DNA from: Megamerina dolium
Lineage: Eukaryota; Arthropoda; Insecta; Diptera; Megamerinidae
Length of the DNA stretch: 64,000 bases
Assembly: GCA_963854835.1 (NCBI GenBank)
Contig: OY978526.1
Location: forward strand, 16,966,368-17,030,367
Direction: 5' to 3'
Of this stretch, positions 1 to 11,290 are shown in pieces (within the stretch, counting starts at the first letter, position 1; every line of letters begins with the position of its first letter). The notes beneath the pieces were generated by a model. That model did not search any database and was not told where the DNA came from. It was given only the letters and a program-made list of their open reading frames with translations. The position numbers and the translations under genes are program-made.

Positions 1-947
1 TACCTCCTTGCATCAGCTGAATCCGTCGTCTTCAAAAGATACCGTTCATCATATGCCGTACGCAATGGCGGCGGCATGTTCTGCATTTGGTTATCAGAGA
101 GAAAGAGGTCTCCTTGTACACCTTTATGTTCTGGTATAACATATATTCATAGTCTGGATAATCTTGTCATGCTGCAATATGAAACTTTATTTGATTTTGT
201 GAAGTTCGAACTCTGGTTCGATCAACTTAATAATATTTTTACAGTAACACAAATATTTATTCTGCCTTTGCCCACTTGGAAGCAAACTTTAACAGATGAA
301 GAGAAGTCTTAAGGATTTTATTCCACTGAAGAGGTAGTACTTTAGCATCTACTCTTAAGAACAACTCCTTTTTTAATCTTTATATTATCTTGAAATATTT
401 AAGCGAATATTTGGATACGGTGGAAAGCGATAAGAATGTCACAAATTTCTTTTCCATGTTTTGTCAAATCCTTTTCGTTTTATATAGCCTATATCTTGAA
501 GTCCAAACCAAATTTTTCCTACCAAAATGTGTATTGTATCCTTTGATTTGGCTTTGTTTTAATCCCCTATTTTATGCCCACGAATGTCACGTGCGTAACC
601 TAGGAAATCACCATAGAACATTTATTGCAGAATATTAAAATTAAACCTGTTCCTACTTAAACATTCTTCATGCTTTGGAATTTAAAAACTTTAGAGTCGT
701 AGCGATTGCGTAAAATCAATTTTTTCAAAAAACTACTTCACTCTCAAGACAATATATACGTTACTAGCCCTTACCTAGTATTGTACAATATAATAAAATT
801 TTGAAATACCCACAAGGTGATCGGGATCGAAATATATATGTTGGGTACTGAAGTGCTCCAGAGGCCAATGGTTTATCCAATCTCAGAGTTTTTTCAAACT
901 TACCCTTAAATTTCGAATTTTCCTGAACCAGTTTTGCATCTGAGAAT
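1..947. other. Intronic DNA of pb, left edge of window
   Basis: No gene is assigned here. Because pb is read on the plus strand and its upstream exons are absent, this is most likely part of the intron preceding the exon at 4443. One plus-strand frame is open from the window edge to a stop at 310-312, and a minus-strand frame is open from about 145 down to position 1; neither matches a family I recognise. I looked for the homeobox signature (KVWFQNRR) on the plus strand through 4442 and did not see it, so the homeodomain exon lies outside the window. Confidence 0.5.
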
Positions 948-3365
948 TTAACCGTAGAGCGACCCTAAAAATAATCTTCGTTAATGACCCTATGGGTAAA
1001 ATTCTACCCATAAGAAAAATTTAAAAACTTTATATAAATCAATCTTTTTTATTTCACTTATTTATTATTTTGGAACAGCATTTCACACAAATATTTCTGT
1101 TATGCAAATCTTTGCAGGCTGGTTTTTTACAAAAAACACAGATAAGCTCGCTTTTTTTGTCCTTATTTACACCTTCCTCATAGCAAGAAATATATCTGCC
1201 TCGACCTTTCTGCTGCTGCGGTACTTGATTCACAGTGTTTGCCGTTGAGCCGCCTGGACTTTCTTTTGAACACATTAGTATTTCTTCCTCATCACGGATT
1301 GTTGACAAAAGAGCCTGTGATGCGGTAGTGGTAGGTTTTCTGGATCGACTTCTCATAAAAGGTTCTGCTAACAACATTCCAAGTTCACGAAGAAATACTT
1401 TTCGCTTTGATCGACTTTTACTTTGGTGCCAGTTTTGATCAATTTCGTTAAAAATACTGTAGGCATTGAGAGCAGAAATATCAACCATATTCGCGAAAAC
1501 TGCTATTGGCCAACGACAAGTTTTGCGCTTACAGCTGTAACCTGATAGCAACGGTATCAACTCCTCCCTTTGTTGAAATATAATACGCAATTATATTGGG
1601 TAATTTCTTTGGATCGGGACCTATTCCCTCACATGTATGCAATGTACAACTGTACATTTGTTTTTTCTTCCAACATAAGAAACCAATTAAGTGTCTTTTG
1701 TAAAAGCAAACGTGGAATAATAAAGAGGTAATCCTTTGCACTCTAATAGCTTTGGTGGAATGCTTCTTGTGTTCTTGCGCAATGTTCCTACCATTGTCAA
1801 GCCTTTACTCAATAATGCCTGACCAAGTTCGTATGACGATAAAAAATTATCCATGGTAATATTGTGCCCTTTCAGTCCTTCAATGAGATCCAGCACTACC
1901 CTTTTGCCTTGATTTTGTTCGGGTTTCACAGCTCCCGGCTTTTTTCCAAGGTAAGGCTGAATTTTCCAAACATAGGAACTTTTTGAACAGACTAACAACC
2001 AAAACTTAAGTCCATATTTTTCTGGCTTGGAGGGAATGTATTGTCGAAAAGAACATCGGCCATGAAATCCTAAGAGTTGCTCATCAACAGTTACACATTC
2101 ATGAGGATTGTAGTAAATCGGCAAAAGTTCGGCCCAGTTGTTCCATAAGCTGCGAATTGGAGCAAATTTTTCTTTTGTACTATTCTGCCGCCTACCAAAT
2201 ACATCATCGAAGCGAAGAACCCTATTTATATATTTGAAAGTTTTCTGCGACATGATTGAACGAAACATTGGTCTTCCGAATTTTTCGTCGAATAGATCTT
2301 CCACTGCCTCATTCTTTGATCTGTATAAACATTTATTTCAAATTGCAATCTAACATTATGGAAAAAATAAAAATAAACCTTACTTGAACACTCCACTTAG
2401 AATAAGAACGCCAATGTATGCATGTAAATACTCTCTGTTAATTTCGATGTACTCCTGAGGAAATTTTGCTTGTGCGTATTTATTTGAATTTTCAATTATA
2501 ATTTTTTCCATCGCTGGCGTGAAAAAGAGTAAAAAAGCGTCCTTTTTGTCATTTACCCGGGACGATGCGATGCGAGTAACACCAGGTCGTAATGATAAAA
2601 CATTTTCGTTCCGTAATCTTCCACTGTGTTTTGGAACTGGCGATGATTTCCAAACCATGCCATCCTTTGCAATCATTGCGGATGTCGATTCAGTGAACTC
2701 AATAGGGATTTCACCATCCGAAGAATCTTCCTCACTTGTATATTTTTCACTTGAAATATCCTCTTCATCTATGGGTTCATATTCATCTTCACTATCGGAA
2801 TAAATATCTGCCTCGTCACTATTTTCATTCACCAGCTCCTCAATCATTTCATTGGTTAAATATTTTGGATTTGACATTTTTTTTACACTTTATATTATTT
2901 AGCTTATAGCACGTTCGTAACACAAGAATACTGGTCAGCTTTTGAATAGCAATTGCTTACCAACTCTATTCACATATGATACATGAATATAATTGGGAAT
3001 CCCCTTTTTAAAAAATGAGACAACCGTATATTTGTCGGTTATTCCCCTTTTTAGCATTTGCTTCTCTATTGCGTACTCGTAAAAAATACCCAGTGTTGCG
3101 CATTATAAAACATAGTGAGAAAATAATGTTTTTTCAAAAAATTTCTTATGGGTAGAAATCTACCCATAGGGACGTGAAACATGTATGATCGAAATTTTTT
3201 TAAAGTATATCATAAAAAGTCAGTAAACTCAACTTTAACGAAGGAAAAAAGCATTTTGAATAAAGTCAAGAAATTTCGTACTGCAAAAAAATACCATTTG
3301 TTAAATATTATACAAGAAAGTTTCTTTTTGGGTAGAATTCTACCCAAAGGACAGTCTACGGTTAA
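948..3365 (-). mobile_element. piggyBac-type DNA transposon with TTAA target duplication
   Basis: A 2.41-kb element (952-3361) lies between TTAA at 948-951 and TTAA at 3362-3365. Its outer ends are inverted: CCGTAGA follows the left TTAA and TCTACGG precedes the right TTAA. Subterminal palindromes of the type GGGTAGAATTCTACCC lie at about 990-1014, 3145-3170 and 3327-3348. TTAA duplication, short terminal repeats, internal inverted repeats and a length near 2.4 kb are the classic piggyBac plan. The transposase is on the minus strand and is broken, so this copy is probably dead. The element sits antisense in a pb intron. Confidence 0.85.
1054..2877 (-). pseudogene. piggyBac-like transposase, frameshifted
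   Basis: The start is the ATG at 2877 (MSNPKYLTNE). The acidic N-terminus ends at 2384, then a 63-nt intron (2383-2321, GTAAGG to ATACAG) joins in frame to a segment reading KNEAVEDLFDEKFGRP. The DDE-like core follows: VDEQLLGFHGR (first catalytic Asp) and ITMDNFLSSYELG (second), ending YYSTFAFTKDT before a stop at 1687. The continuation (KKLPNIIAYYISTKGGVDTV, third Asp) is in another frame around 1560-1740. The C-terminal part (LLSGYSCKRKTCRWP to 1054) is in a further frame, so there are breaks near 1690 and 1570. The C-terminus carries the family's cysteine-rich domain (CVFCKKPAC, CVKCC). Assignment to piggyBac is firm; the copy is inactive as read. Confidence 0.85.
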
Positions 3366-3375
3366 ACCCTCATTT

Positions 3376-3715
3376 GTGGGTGCCATAACTCAGTGGTTAC
3401 TGTGTGGGCCTTCTGATCTTCAGGTCGTGGGATCAATCCCCGGCTGAATTTAATATCGAAAAGATTTTTCTTTCGAACGGTACCCACCTGTCGGCAAACA
3501 ATTGGTAATTCTTCCGGCAGTAGCAATTTGCCATGGAAAACCTTCTAAAATAACTCTGCGACAAAGCTCAGAAAAAGTGATGTCGCAAGAGTTTTGCTAA
3601 AATAAGTGGGTTCCTTCTAATACTGTCCAAAATTTAACACGCACAACAGTAATGGAAGAGAAGGTCGGCCAAAGAGCCCCTTGGGGCTTTAAGTGCCACA
3701 TATTCATTCATTTTC
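3376..3715 (+). mobile_element. tRNA-derived SINE, copy 1
   Basis: The head resembles a tRNA gene with an A-box-like TAACTCAGTGG at 3386-3396 and a degenerate B-box GGATCAATCCC at 3430-3440. A body of about 260 bp and an ATTC-type tail (TATTCATTCATTTT) follow. The whole element matches the minus-strand copy at 40281-40648 along its length. Likely target duplications are AAACCCTCAT at 3364-3373 and AAACCCTTAT at 3716-3725, one mismatch. The left duplication overlaps the right TTAA of the piggyBac element. It is not a functional tRNA gene: the body continues past the tRNA part and the B-box is mutated. Confidence 0.75.
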
Positions 3716-3725
3716 AAACCCTTAT

Positions 3726-4442
3726 GGTAAAAATGTTTTGCAGAATATGTTTTCAGAATGCAGTTAACGCATTGATCTTTAACCAACATGTAATTTTCTA
3801 ATATTTTTGAGAGAAATCTACTTTTTCACCCACTACGATGCACCATAAAGTATTGTCTTCATTTTAGTCGCCTTCAATTTGTCTCACTGTGTAATTCTGT
3901 AAAATATGTGGCACAAAATCACCTCAACACCTCAACTTTGCCTACCATCTCCAGCATGTAGTATACATATTCCTAAAAACCAGTATTTTATGTATAGATA
4001 CCATGTCAATGGAAAAAATACAAAAAAAAAAAAATACAAAAAAGTAAAAAAAAAAATAATCAAAGGAAAAAAGTATTAAAAAAAGAAACAGGAAAGAGGA
4101 AGATGGATAAAAAAAAAAAACAAAACAAACCTGAAAAGCTTATCAATCATTGTCAATGTAACACGTCTTTATATTTACACGACACGTACTTATGTACATA
4201 AGTACATTTGAACATCTTGCTGTATACTCGAATGTATGTATGCCCATAGCGCGCCAACTTTACTCATTGGCATATTATGAGGACTGCCCTTAACGAATGT
4301 CAGTAGCTTCTTCCTTTATGATGTACTAAATATAATTTTTTTGTACACAATTTTTAGAATGTTACCACAACAACAACAATTAACATACATATAATTTAAC
4401 TCATTCGTGTTATTGCTCCTTTTCATTTTTCTATTCAAATAG
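3726..4442 (+). other. pb intron, 3' part
   Basis: Non-coding. It holds an A-rich run (about 4020-4125), a short CAA repeat (about 4367-4379) and the pyrimidine-rich acceptor region ending in AG at 4441-4442. No other feature is seen. Confidence 0.6.
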
Positions 4443-5382
4443 ATTCCAATTCAAAAAAATCATGTCAAGGCTGTGAACTGCCATCGGATGACATACCAGA
4501 TTCGACATCGAATTCACGAGGTCACAACAATAATACACCCAGTGCAACTAACAACAATAACAACAGCAACATCAATAATAACAATCACAATCAAAGTACC
4601 GGAAGCTGTAAGTATTGGGTGCGGAAGTGGGACAAATATGTCACAAGTGTGTGGTGTGTTATACACTACATGAATTGATATTGAAAATTGAATACGTGCG
4701 ACCCATGTTGATATCCATGCTTATGGTAAATAGTTGCTTTAAATGTACGCATTTATTTGTCATCCACAGTAACACCGAACTCCACGCTGGACACAACGGG
4801 CATATCATCTAATTTACTCGGCAGCACAACAGTATCCGCCTCGAATTTGATCAGCGCTGATTCCAGTGTTGCATCCAGTGTCAGTTTGGATGATGAAATC
4901 GATGATAGTCCTATTAAAGTGAAGAAAAAAGATGAGAGAGATCAGGTAAGTCTCTCGAGAATTATATGAAAAAATACTTATTATTGTATACAAATTCATA
5001 GGTGATTAAAAAAGAAGCTGTATCCACATCCACTAAAACATCTCCGTTCGGTTATGAAACAACAACGACAATCACTGGAAACGGTAGTGGTGGTGTTGGT
5101 GCTACTGCTGCAGCTACTGCTGCTGGAGCAGGTATGGTTGGTTACCGACGAAATTCTGAAGCATCAACTAATTCTTTGGGTGGCAGCAATGCATCTGGCA
5201 ATACTGGCGCTGTTTGTATTACTGGCAGCGGCAGCATTGTCAGTGGTATTAGTGTTGGTGGTGTTGGTGTTAGTATTGTTAATGGTCCAAGCAAAAAGCG
5301 TTATCAAAATTCAAATTCTAATGCATCCAATATGGCCGACGGCAATTCAAGCTACTTCCATAGTTACTATCAAAAGCATCAG

Positions 5383-5414
<32 letters not shown>

Positions 5415-7891
5415 TTTACAAGGGCCGCCACCACAGCTACAGCAGCCACAGCCACAGCAACAACCGCCACCACCACCACAAGACTATTACGGCAAATATG
5501 ATATTGAATTCGCCACAAATGTATCGTCACCACCGCATGTGCAGCGCCATCTACCGGCGAGTGTACAGTTACAAAATGGTGAATTTTTAAGTCCTAAAGG
5601 TGATTTTCCTGGAAAAGTACCATCTAGCGGCGTATTATATACACAACAGCAGCAAGCGCAACATCCACAATCATTTTATAATCATGGTGGCGAACCCATA
5701 CAAACCTACAATAATAATAATGGCGGCGTTGGCAATGGTGGATATATTCATATGTATGGTAAGTTTTATTACGAAAAGGTGAATTTGGCTTGTAATATTT
5801 AAAATTATGCAAATAACAGAGTTGTTAACAGATTTAAATCATTTTCAATTCAAAATCCATGATTTTACACTTGAAAAATTTTATTCTCAATTTTCTATTT
5901 GAGGTTATGAATTAAAACTCTGCAATACCGTTTGCACTGCTAATGTTATAATTTCAATCCTTCAACATTTTCATTTTCTCTGATTGAATTAATGAATTCA
6001 CAAGGATAAATACTTGAAAATCATTTAAATTTCATATGCTTGAGCCTTCAAGGTAGTATTCAGTGATTTAAACCATTATGTGATTCAAATTAATATTATA
6101 ACAGTTATTTCGATTAAAATTTTCTACATTATGAAAAAGAACCTTCTGCTAAAAACGACACATTTCACAATACATATATTCATACTATCGCGACTTCCAA
6201 GATGGTGTTTTTGTATTTTTATTTAATTTGGTAGAGTTTTAGGCAATGTGTATTTTTTTGTCTATGCATAATGCATAGAGCAAAACTTGAGAATAAATAT
6301 CGCAGCCAAAATTCAATCCTATTCTAAACCATGGGGAAAGTTAAATAATAAAAACTTAGTGCATCTTAGTAGTTAAAGAATTCAGATATTGTCAACTTAC
6401 CATAAAACGCTCACACATTTTTGAAAGAGGATCTCAAACATGGTGAGGCATTTTAATACTATCGAAAGAGGGAGAGAAGAAAAAAATCTTGAAATTTGTG
6501 AGTTGAAATAATACAAAAACGCAGCATTTGAGCTTCAAAACCTCGACTCTAACACTATGCGTTCCTTTGTACATCGATATTTAGTCCACAATTAAATTTT
6601 TGATTGTGTTCCTTTATTAATTTTTCTAAAGTAGAATTCAGATTCAATTTGAAAAATATTTTCAGATTTTAATGCACAAACTACTAAAAAATTGCTTTGA
6701 AAATGGTTCATAATGCTATTTTCAAGAGAAGTTTGTGAATGGAAGAAAATAATAAATAAATAAAACTTTAAAATGTCAAATCATTAAGTTATCACGAAAT
6801 GACGAAATAAATGTCAATTCAATAGTGATTACAAAGAAATTAAGTGATTGCAAGGAATTGAAATCTAAAAATTGATTAGGAATTGTTGCCTTTGAAATCA
6901 TAAACTAAAAATTAACCTATGAATTGAAATGCTAAAAATCTTAATGAATGATGATTTGAATATTTGCAGTCAAAAAATTAAATATTGGATTGAATTGTTT
7001 GGTGAATTAAACCAAGAATGATTTAATCCTTCGATATCTCTGATACACAATAAGCTTTCATGTAAAAATCGTTAACATATTTCTGTTAATATACTCAAAA
7101 GTTAAAAGCACAATATTTATTTATATATTAACAGATAATGCTGCTGCTAATAACTATTACGACCCGAAATCACAAAATTCAACCTATTATGAACACATGG
7201 GATTCCAACAGCAGCAGCAGCAATCGCACCAAGCATCAGATTTTCAAAATCCTCATCAACAGGCACTTCCGGTAAATGTCGTATTAATTTAAAATATTTG
7301 AAAATTTTAACAGCAATAATTTCTCTCGATGACGCACAGGGTGTACCACCATCACAACAACATCAACATATGCATCATCCTGGTGAAGCATATGCCAACT
7401 CATTGGGTGTACACATGGAGAATTGTGATGGTTATAGTAATTTTCCTGGTTACTATGAGACAGGTCACCAGCATCAACATCAACACCAGCATGCTGTGGT
7501 GCCGCCACCACATCCACCATTACCCCCGCATCATACACATGTTCACCATGGGGCACAACACCCTCATGTGGCGACGTCACAATTACATATGCATCACGGT
7601 CACAATCACCATAATCCCAATCTTCAAGCTGGACCATCAGTGCCACCACCTCCGCACATTCATGTTAGTGGAACTGGTAGCATTGCTGGTGGTGCTGGTG
7701 GAAGCTTCACCGTGAATGGTAATGTAAATGCTGCAGCACAAGTTTTCCCTCCAATGGCTAATGCCAATAGTGGTGCTGCTACACCGGGTGTAAATCTAAC
7801 TGGTTTAGAGAATTCCAATAGCTCATCAGACTTTAATTTCCTTAGCAATTTGGCAAATGATTTCGCACCCGAATACTATCAACTCAGTTAG
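4443..7891 (+). CDS. pb: Proboscipedia homeotic protein, C-terminal five exons (5' partial)
   Basis: Exons are 4443-4607, 4770-4945, 5002-5758, 7135-7271 and 7340-7891; all introns are GT-AG and phases join cleanly, giving 594 residues plus stop. pb is the Hox2-class regulator of labial and maxillary identity, acting in the nucleus. Conserved blocks I recognise from Drosophila Pb include KKSCQGCELPSDDIPDS, GISSNL, SVASSVSLD, SPIKVKKKD, VIKKEAVSTS, QDYYGKYDIEFA, and the C-terminus NSSSDFNFLSNLANDFAPEYYQLS broken here as FNFLSNLANDFAPEYYQLS. Between them lie low-complexity Gln, Asn, Gly and His tracts (for example glutamines at about 5380-5412 and His-rich blocks in the last exon). The homeodomain and hexapeptide are upstream of the window. 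The first intron seen is invaded by two transposable elements. Identity is near certain. Confidence 0.95.
5759..7134 (+). other. pb intron, 1.38 kb
   Basis: The donor GTAAGT at 5759 and an acceptor ending ACAG at 7134 bound an AT-rich intron. It splits a codon after its first base. I see no ORF, repeat element or obvious regulatory motif inside it. Confidence 0.85.
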
Positions 7892-8957
7892 TTTATGTAA
7901 ATTATTGTTGCACTTAAAGTGCAAATAAAATTGTACTATTTTCTGCATATTTTTCATTTGTTTCCCAAAAAATATTGTGTATTTGTACGTGTAATGAATC
8001 AATATTAAAGCATCACTTAAATAGAGTTTGTTACATCGCCAATACTGTACATATAGCATATGTAGTCTTAAACAAATCTCACACACCTAAATTTATATTA
8101 TGTTTTTATTAACTATATTGCAATGCCACAAGTGTTTCCTGTTTGTTTTCGTTAAATATTTTTTCTTTCTAATTTAATGGTATATAAACAATCAAAATAT
8201 AAAGTTATTATTACATACATACACATGGTGATTAAGATTAAGTGGATTAGAGGAAAAGCATAAAATGAGTGTGGGAGAATTTAAATGTAATTTATTAGAA
8301 TATTGAACATAAACAAATAATAATAATTTTGGTTTTAAATCAATAAATAAAAAATCAATATCGTCATCGTAATCTTTAAGTAGGTGTAAAGTTACGCTTA
8401 AATTAAGTACATCCCTCTGCGCTATCTTTGTCCCCCAATTTAATATATATAAATTTGAAAGAATTTTTGTTAAATATACATATGTATATCCATATAAAAT
8501 GAAAAACAGAGCTGTAATGTAATACGAATATAAGTGCATTAAGGGCTAAACTTTTATTTTTCGCTGTACATTAGCAAACGTTCGTAAATGTATATGTATG
8601 TAGTATCATAAATACATTCAGTAAAAAAATAGTATCAAAAATTGTTATATCAAAATTCCCATACTAGAGATATTCTATATTGTTTTTGTTTCTAAGTTCT
8701 AGTGGCATCCACTACTATTTTCAAGTTAGAATTAGAATTAGAATGAATTAATATCGAAATCAAATAATTGCAATAATGTCGAAAATTAATTTTCTTCGAC
8801 ATTGTATCTATACAAATCCAATATTCAAAAGTACGGAGATATATATACATATTTTCAACCATTCTTGCACCAATGCAATTCGACATTATCGCAAAAATGT
8901 ATGAAATAATATCGAAAATCTAATTCCTTATATTTTTGTTCGACACTATTTCGATTT
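7892..8957 (+). other. pb 3' UTR and AT-rich flank
   Basis: A poly(A) signal AATAAA lies at 7924-7929, 33 bp after the pb stop codon. Further downstream signals could give longer 3' UTRs. The rest is AT-rich with no convincing gene. Confidence 0.5.
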
Positions 8958-11290
8958 TTATACCCTGCATAATGCAATATGCATGGTATATTCATTTCGG
9001 TCAGATGTTTGTGTCCACTTGAAGGAATCTCCGGAGATATACACATAGATATATATTCGTGATCAGCGTCGATTAAATTTTCGATTTAACGATGTCCGTC
9101 CGTCCGTCCGTCTGTCTGTCACCTGGCTGGTTCGCACGATAACTTGAGTAAATATTGAGATATTTCAACGAAATTTGGCACAAGTAACCTATGATCCAAG
9201 GGTACGGAGGGGATTGATATTGGGCATGATCGGTCAATAGCCACGCCCACACCAAGCATTCAAAGCGACTAACCTCGGAATTTTCAAAATCTTTAACATG
9301 CTATAACTCACATAATATACTACTTGGGACAACAATATTTGACACAAAGAGTTATATTATACTACTATATGATCTCGCCAAAAGTGGGTGAGCCACGCCT
9401 ACTTTCTAGCATAGCTCCCATACAAAGTGTCTGTACTTCTTTTAAATTGAAACTGCTGTAACTTCTACAATCTTCTGTCAAGAATAACCATAATTGACAG
9501 ATTAACATGGCAGTGAGAAATAATATGGTAGAAAATCAGTGTGCCACGCCCACTCCTTTTTGGGTCTGCCATACAAAGTTGTGGAAATTAAACTAAAACT
9601 TTTAAGCTCCATAACTTACAAACCATTAAGCGTAGGACAACGAGATTTAAGGTATGGATTAGTATTGTAGGAGCAAATATACCCACAAGAAATGGGTGCG
9701 CCATACCCTCTTTTTATTGTAGCCCCCATACAAAATGACTGAAATTCTTTTAAATTCAAACAGCCGTACCTTCGGCAATCTTCTCTCTAGAATAACCATA
9801 ATTGACACTTGAATTAATATCATAGTCGGAAATAATATGACAGAAAATGAGTGTGCCACGCCCACTCCTTCATGGGTCTCCCATACAAAGTCGAGGGAAT
9901 TAAACTAAAACTTTTAAGCTCCATAACTTACAAACCATTAAGCGTAGGGCAACAAGATTTAAGGTATGGATTAGTATTGTAGGAGCAAATATACCCACAA
10001 GAAATGGGTGCGCCATACCCTCTTTTTATTGTAGCCCCCATACAAAATGACTGAAATTTTTTAAATTCAAACAGCCGTAACTTCGGCAATCTTCTTTCTA
10101 GAATAACCATAATTGACACTTAAATTAATATCGTAGTCGGAAATAATATGACAGAAAATGAGTGTGCCATGACCACTCCTTCTTGGGTCTCCCATACAAA
10201 GTTGCGGAAATTTAAAAAAAATGTTACCGGTTGTAACTTGCAAACTATTCAGCGTAGAATAACGAGATTTAAGATGTGGATTAGTATTGTACGAGCAACT
10301 AGGCTCACAGAAAATGGGCGCACCACGCCCACTGTTTATCGTAGCTCCCATACAAATTTTAAATTGAAACAGCTGTAACTTCGGCAATCTTCTGTCTAGA
10401 ATAACCATAATTGGCACTTAAATTAATACCGTAGTCGGCAAAAATCTGGCAGAAAATCAGTGTGCCACGCCCACTCCTTCATGGGTCTCCCATACAAAGT
10501 CGAGGGAATTAAACTAAAACTTTTAAGCTCCATAACTTACAAACCATTAAGCGTAGGATAACGAGATTTAAGGTATGGATTAGTATTGTAGGAGCAAATA
10601 TACCCACAAGAAATGGGTGCGCCATACCCTCTTTTTATTGTAGCCCCCATACAAAATGACTGAAATTCTTTTAAATTCAAACATCCGTAACTTCGGCAAT
10701 CTTCTCTCTAGAATAACCATAATTGACACTTAAATTAATATCATAGTCGAAAATAATATGACAGAAAATGAGTGTGCCATGATCACTCCTTCTTGGGTCT
10801 CCCATACAAAGTTGCGGAAATTTAAAAAATATGTTACCGGTTGTAACTTGCAAACTATTCAGCGTAGAATAACGAGATTTAAGATGTGGATTAGTATTGT
10901 ACGAGCAACTAGGCTCACAGGAAATGGGCGCGCCATGCCCACTGTTTATTGTAGCCCCCATACAAAATGACTGAAATTCTTTTAAATTGAAACAGCCGTA
11001 ACTTCGGCAATCTTCGGTCTAGAATAACCATAATTGACACATAGTTTAATATCATAGTCGGAAATAATCTGGCAAAAAATCAGCGTACCACGCCCACTTC
11101 TTAATGGGGCTACCATACAAAGTACTTCGTCAAAGTCAACCATATTTCGGGTGTAAATTAATAGTATATGCAAAAATTGTTTTTCGACAAGTGGAAATAA
11201 AAGAAAAAGATGGATATTCGAGTAAACTTTTTATATATATATCTACATATGCAGGGTATAATTTGGTCGGCCCCAGCCGACTGTAAGGAG
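8958..11290. mobile_element. Non-coding repeat element with inverted TATACCCTGCA ends
   Basis: The left end reads TATACCCTGCAT at about 8959-8970 and the right end reads ATGCAGGGTATA at about 11249-11260, an inverted pair; the flank then carries GGTCGGCCCCAGCCGACTG, a short hairpin. Near the left end is a CCGT/CTGT microsatellite (about 9092-9120). The body is a tandem array of about 310-bp units. No transposase is present; the short ORFs are chance frames that recur because the array repeats. The style fits a non-autonomous dispersed element of dipteran genomes; the class is uncertain. Confidence 0.6.
9300..11115. repeat. Tandem array of about 310-bp units with dimeric order
   Basis: The marker AGAATAACCATAATTGACA recurs near 9481, 9789, 10100, 10398, 10710 and 11021, a spacing of 298-312 bp. 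Two unit types alternate: the block following CCACTCCTTCATGGGTC recurs about 608 bp apart (about 9870 and 10478), and the block with CCACTCCTTCTTGGGTC or its variant recurs about 610 bp apart (about 10160 and 10770). Each unit holds a phrase of the type GCCACGCCCAC. Confidence 0.75.

Noticed and set aside
985..3175. Inner CCCTATGGG repeats as the piggyBac termini
   Set aside because: TTAA is present only on the left of the inner pair. The outer CCGTAGA/TCTACGG pair has TTAA on both sides and fits the family rule better.
3376..3450. Possible tRNA gene
   Set aside because: The A-box and B-box are there, but the B-box is mutated and the sequence continues into a body shared with the copy at 40281-40648; it is the head of a SINE.
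1..4442. Search for the pb homeobox
   Set aside because: No plus-strand match to the homeodomain recognition helix was seen; the exon lies to the left of the window.
5054..5590. Long alternative frames across the pb exon
   Set aside because: They come from CAG/CAA and GGT-type repeats read out of frame; the pb frame has conserved blocks and correct splice phases.
9659..11173. Several 60-116 codon frames
   Set aside because: They recur because the 310-bp units repeat, have no start or family match, and lie in a non-coding array.
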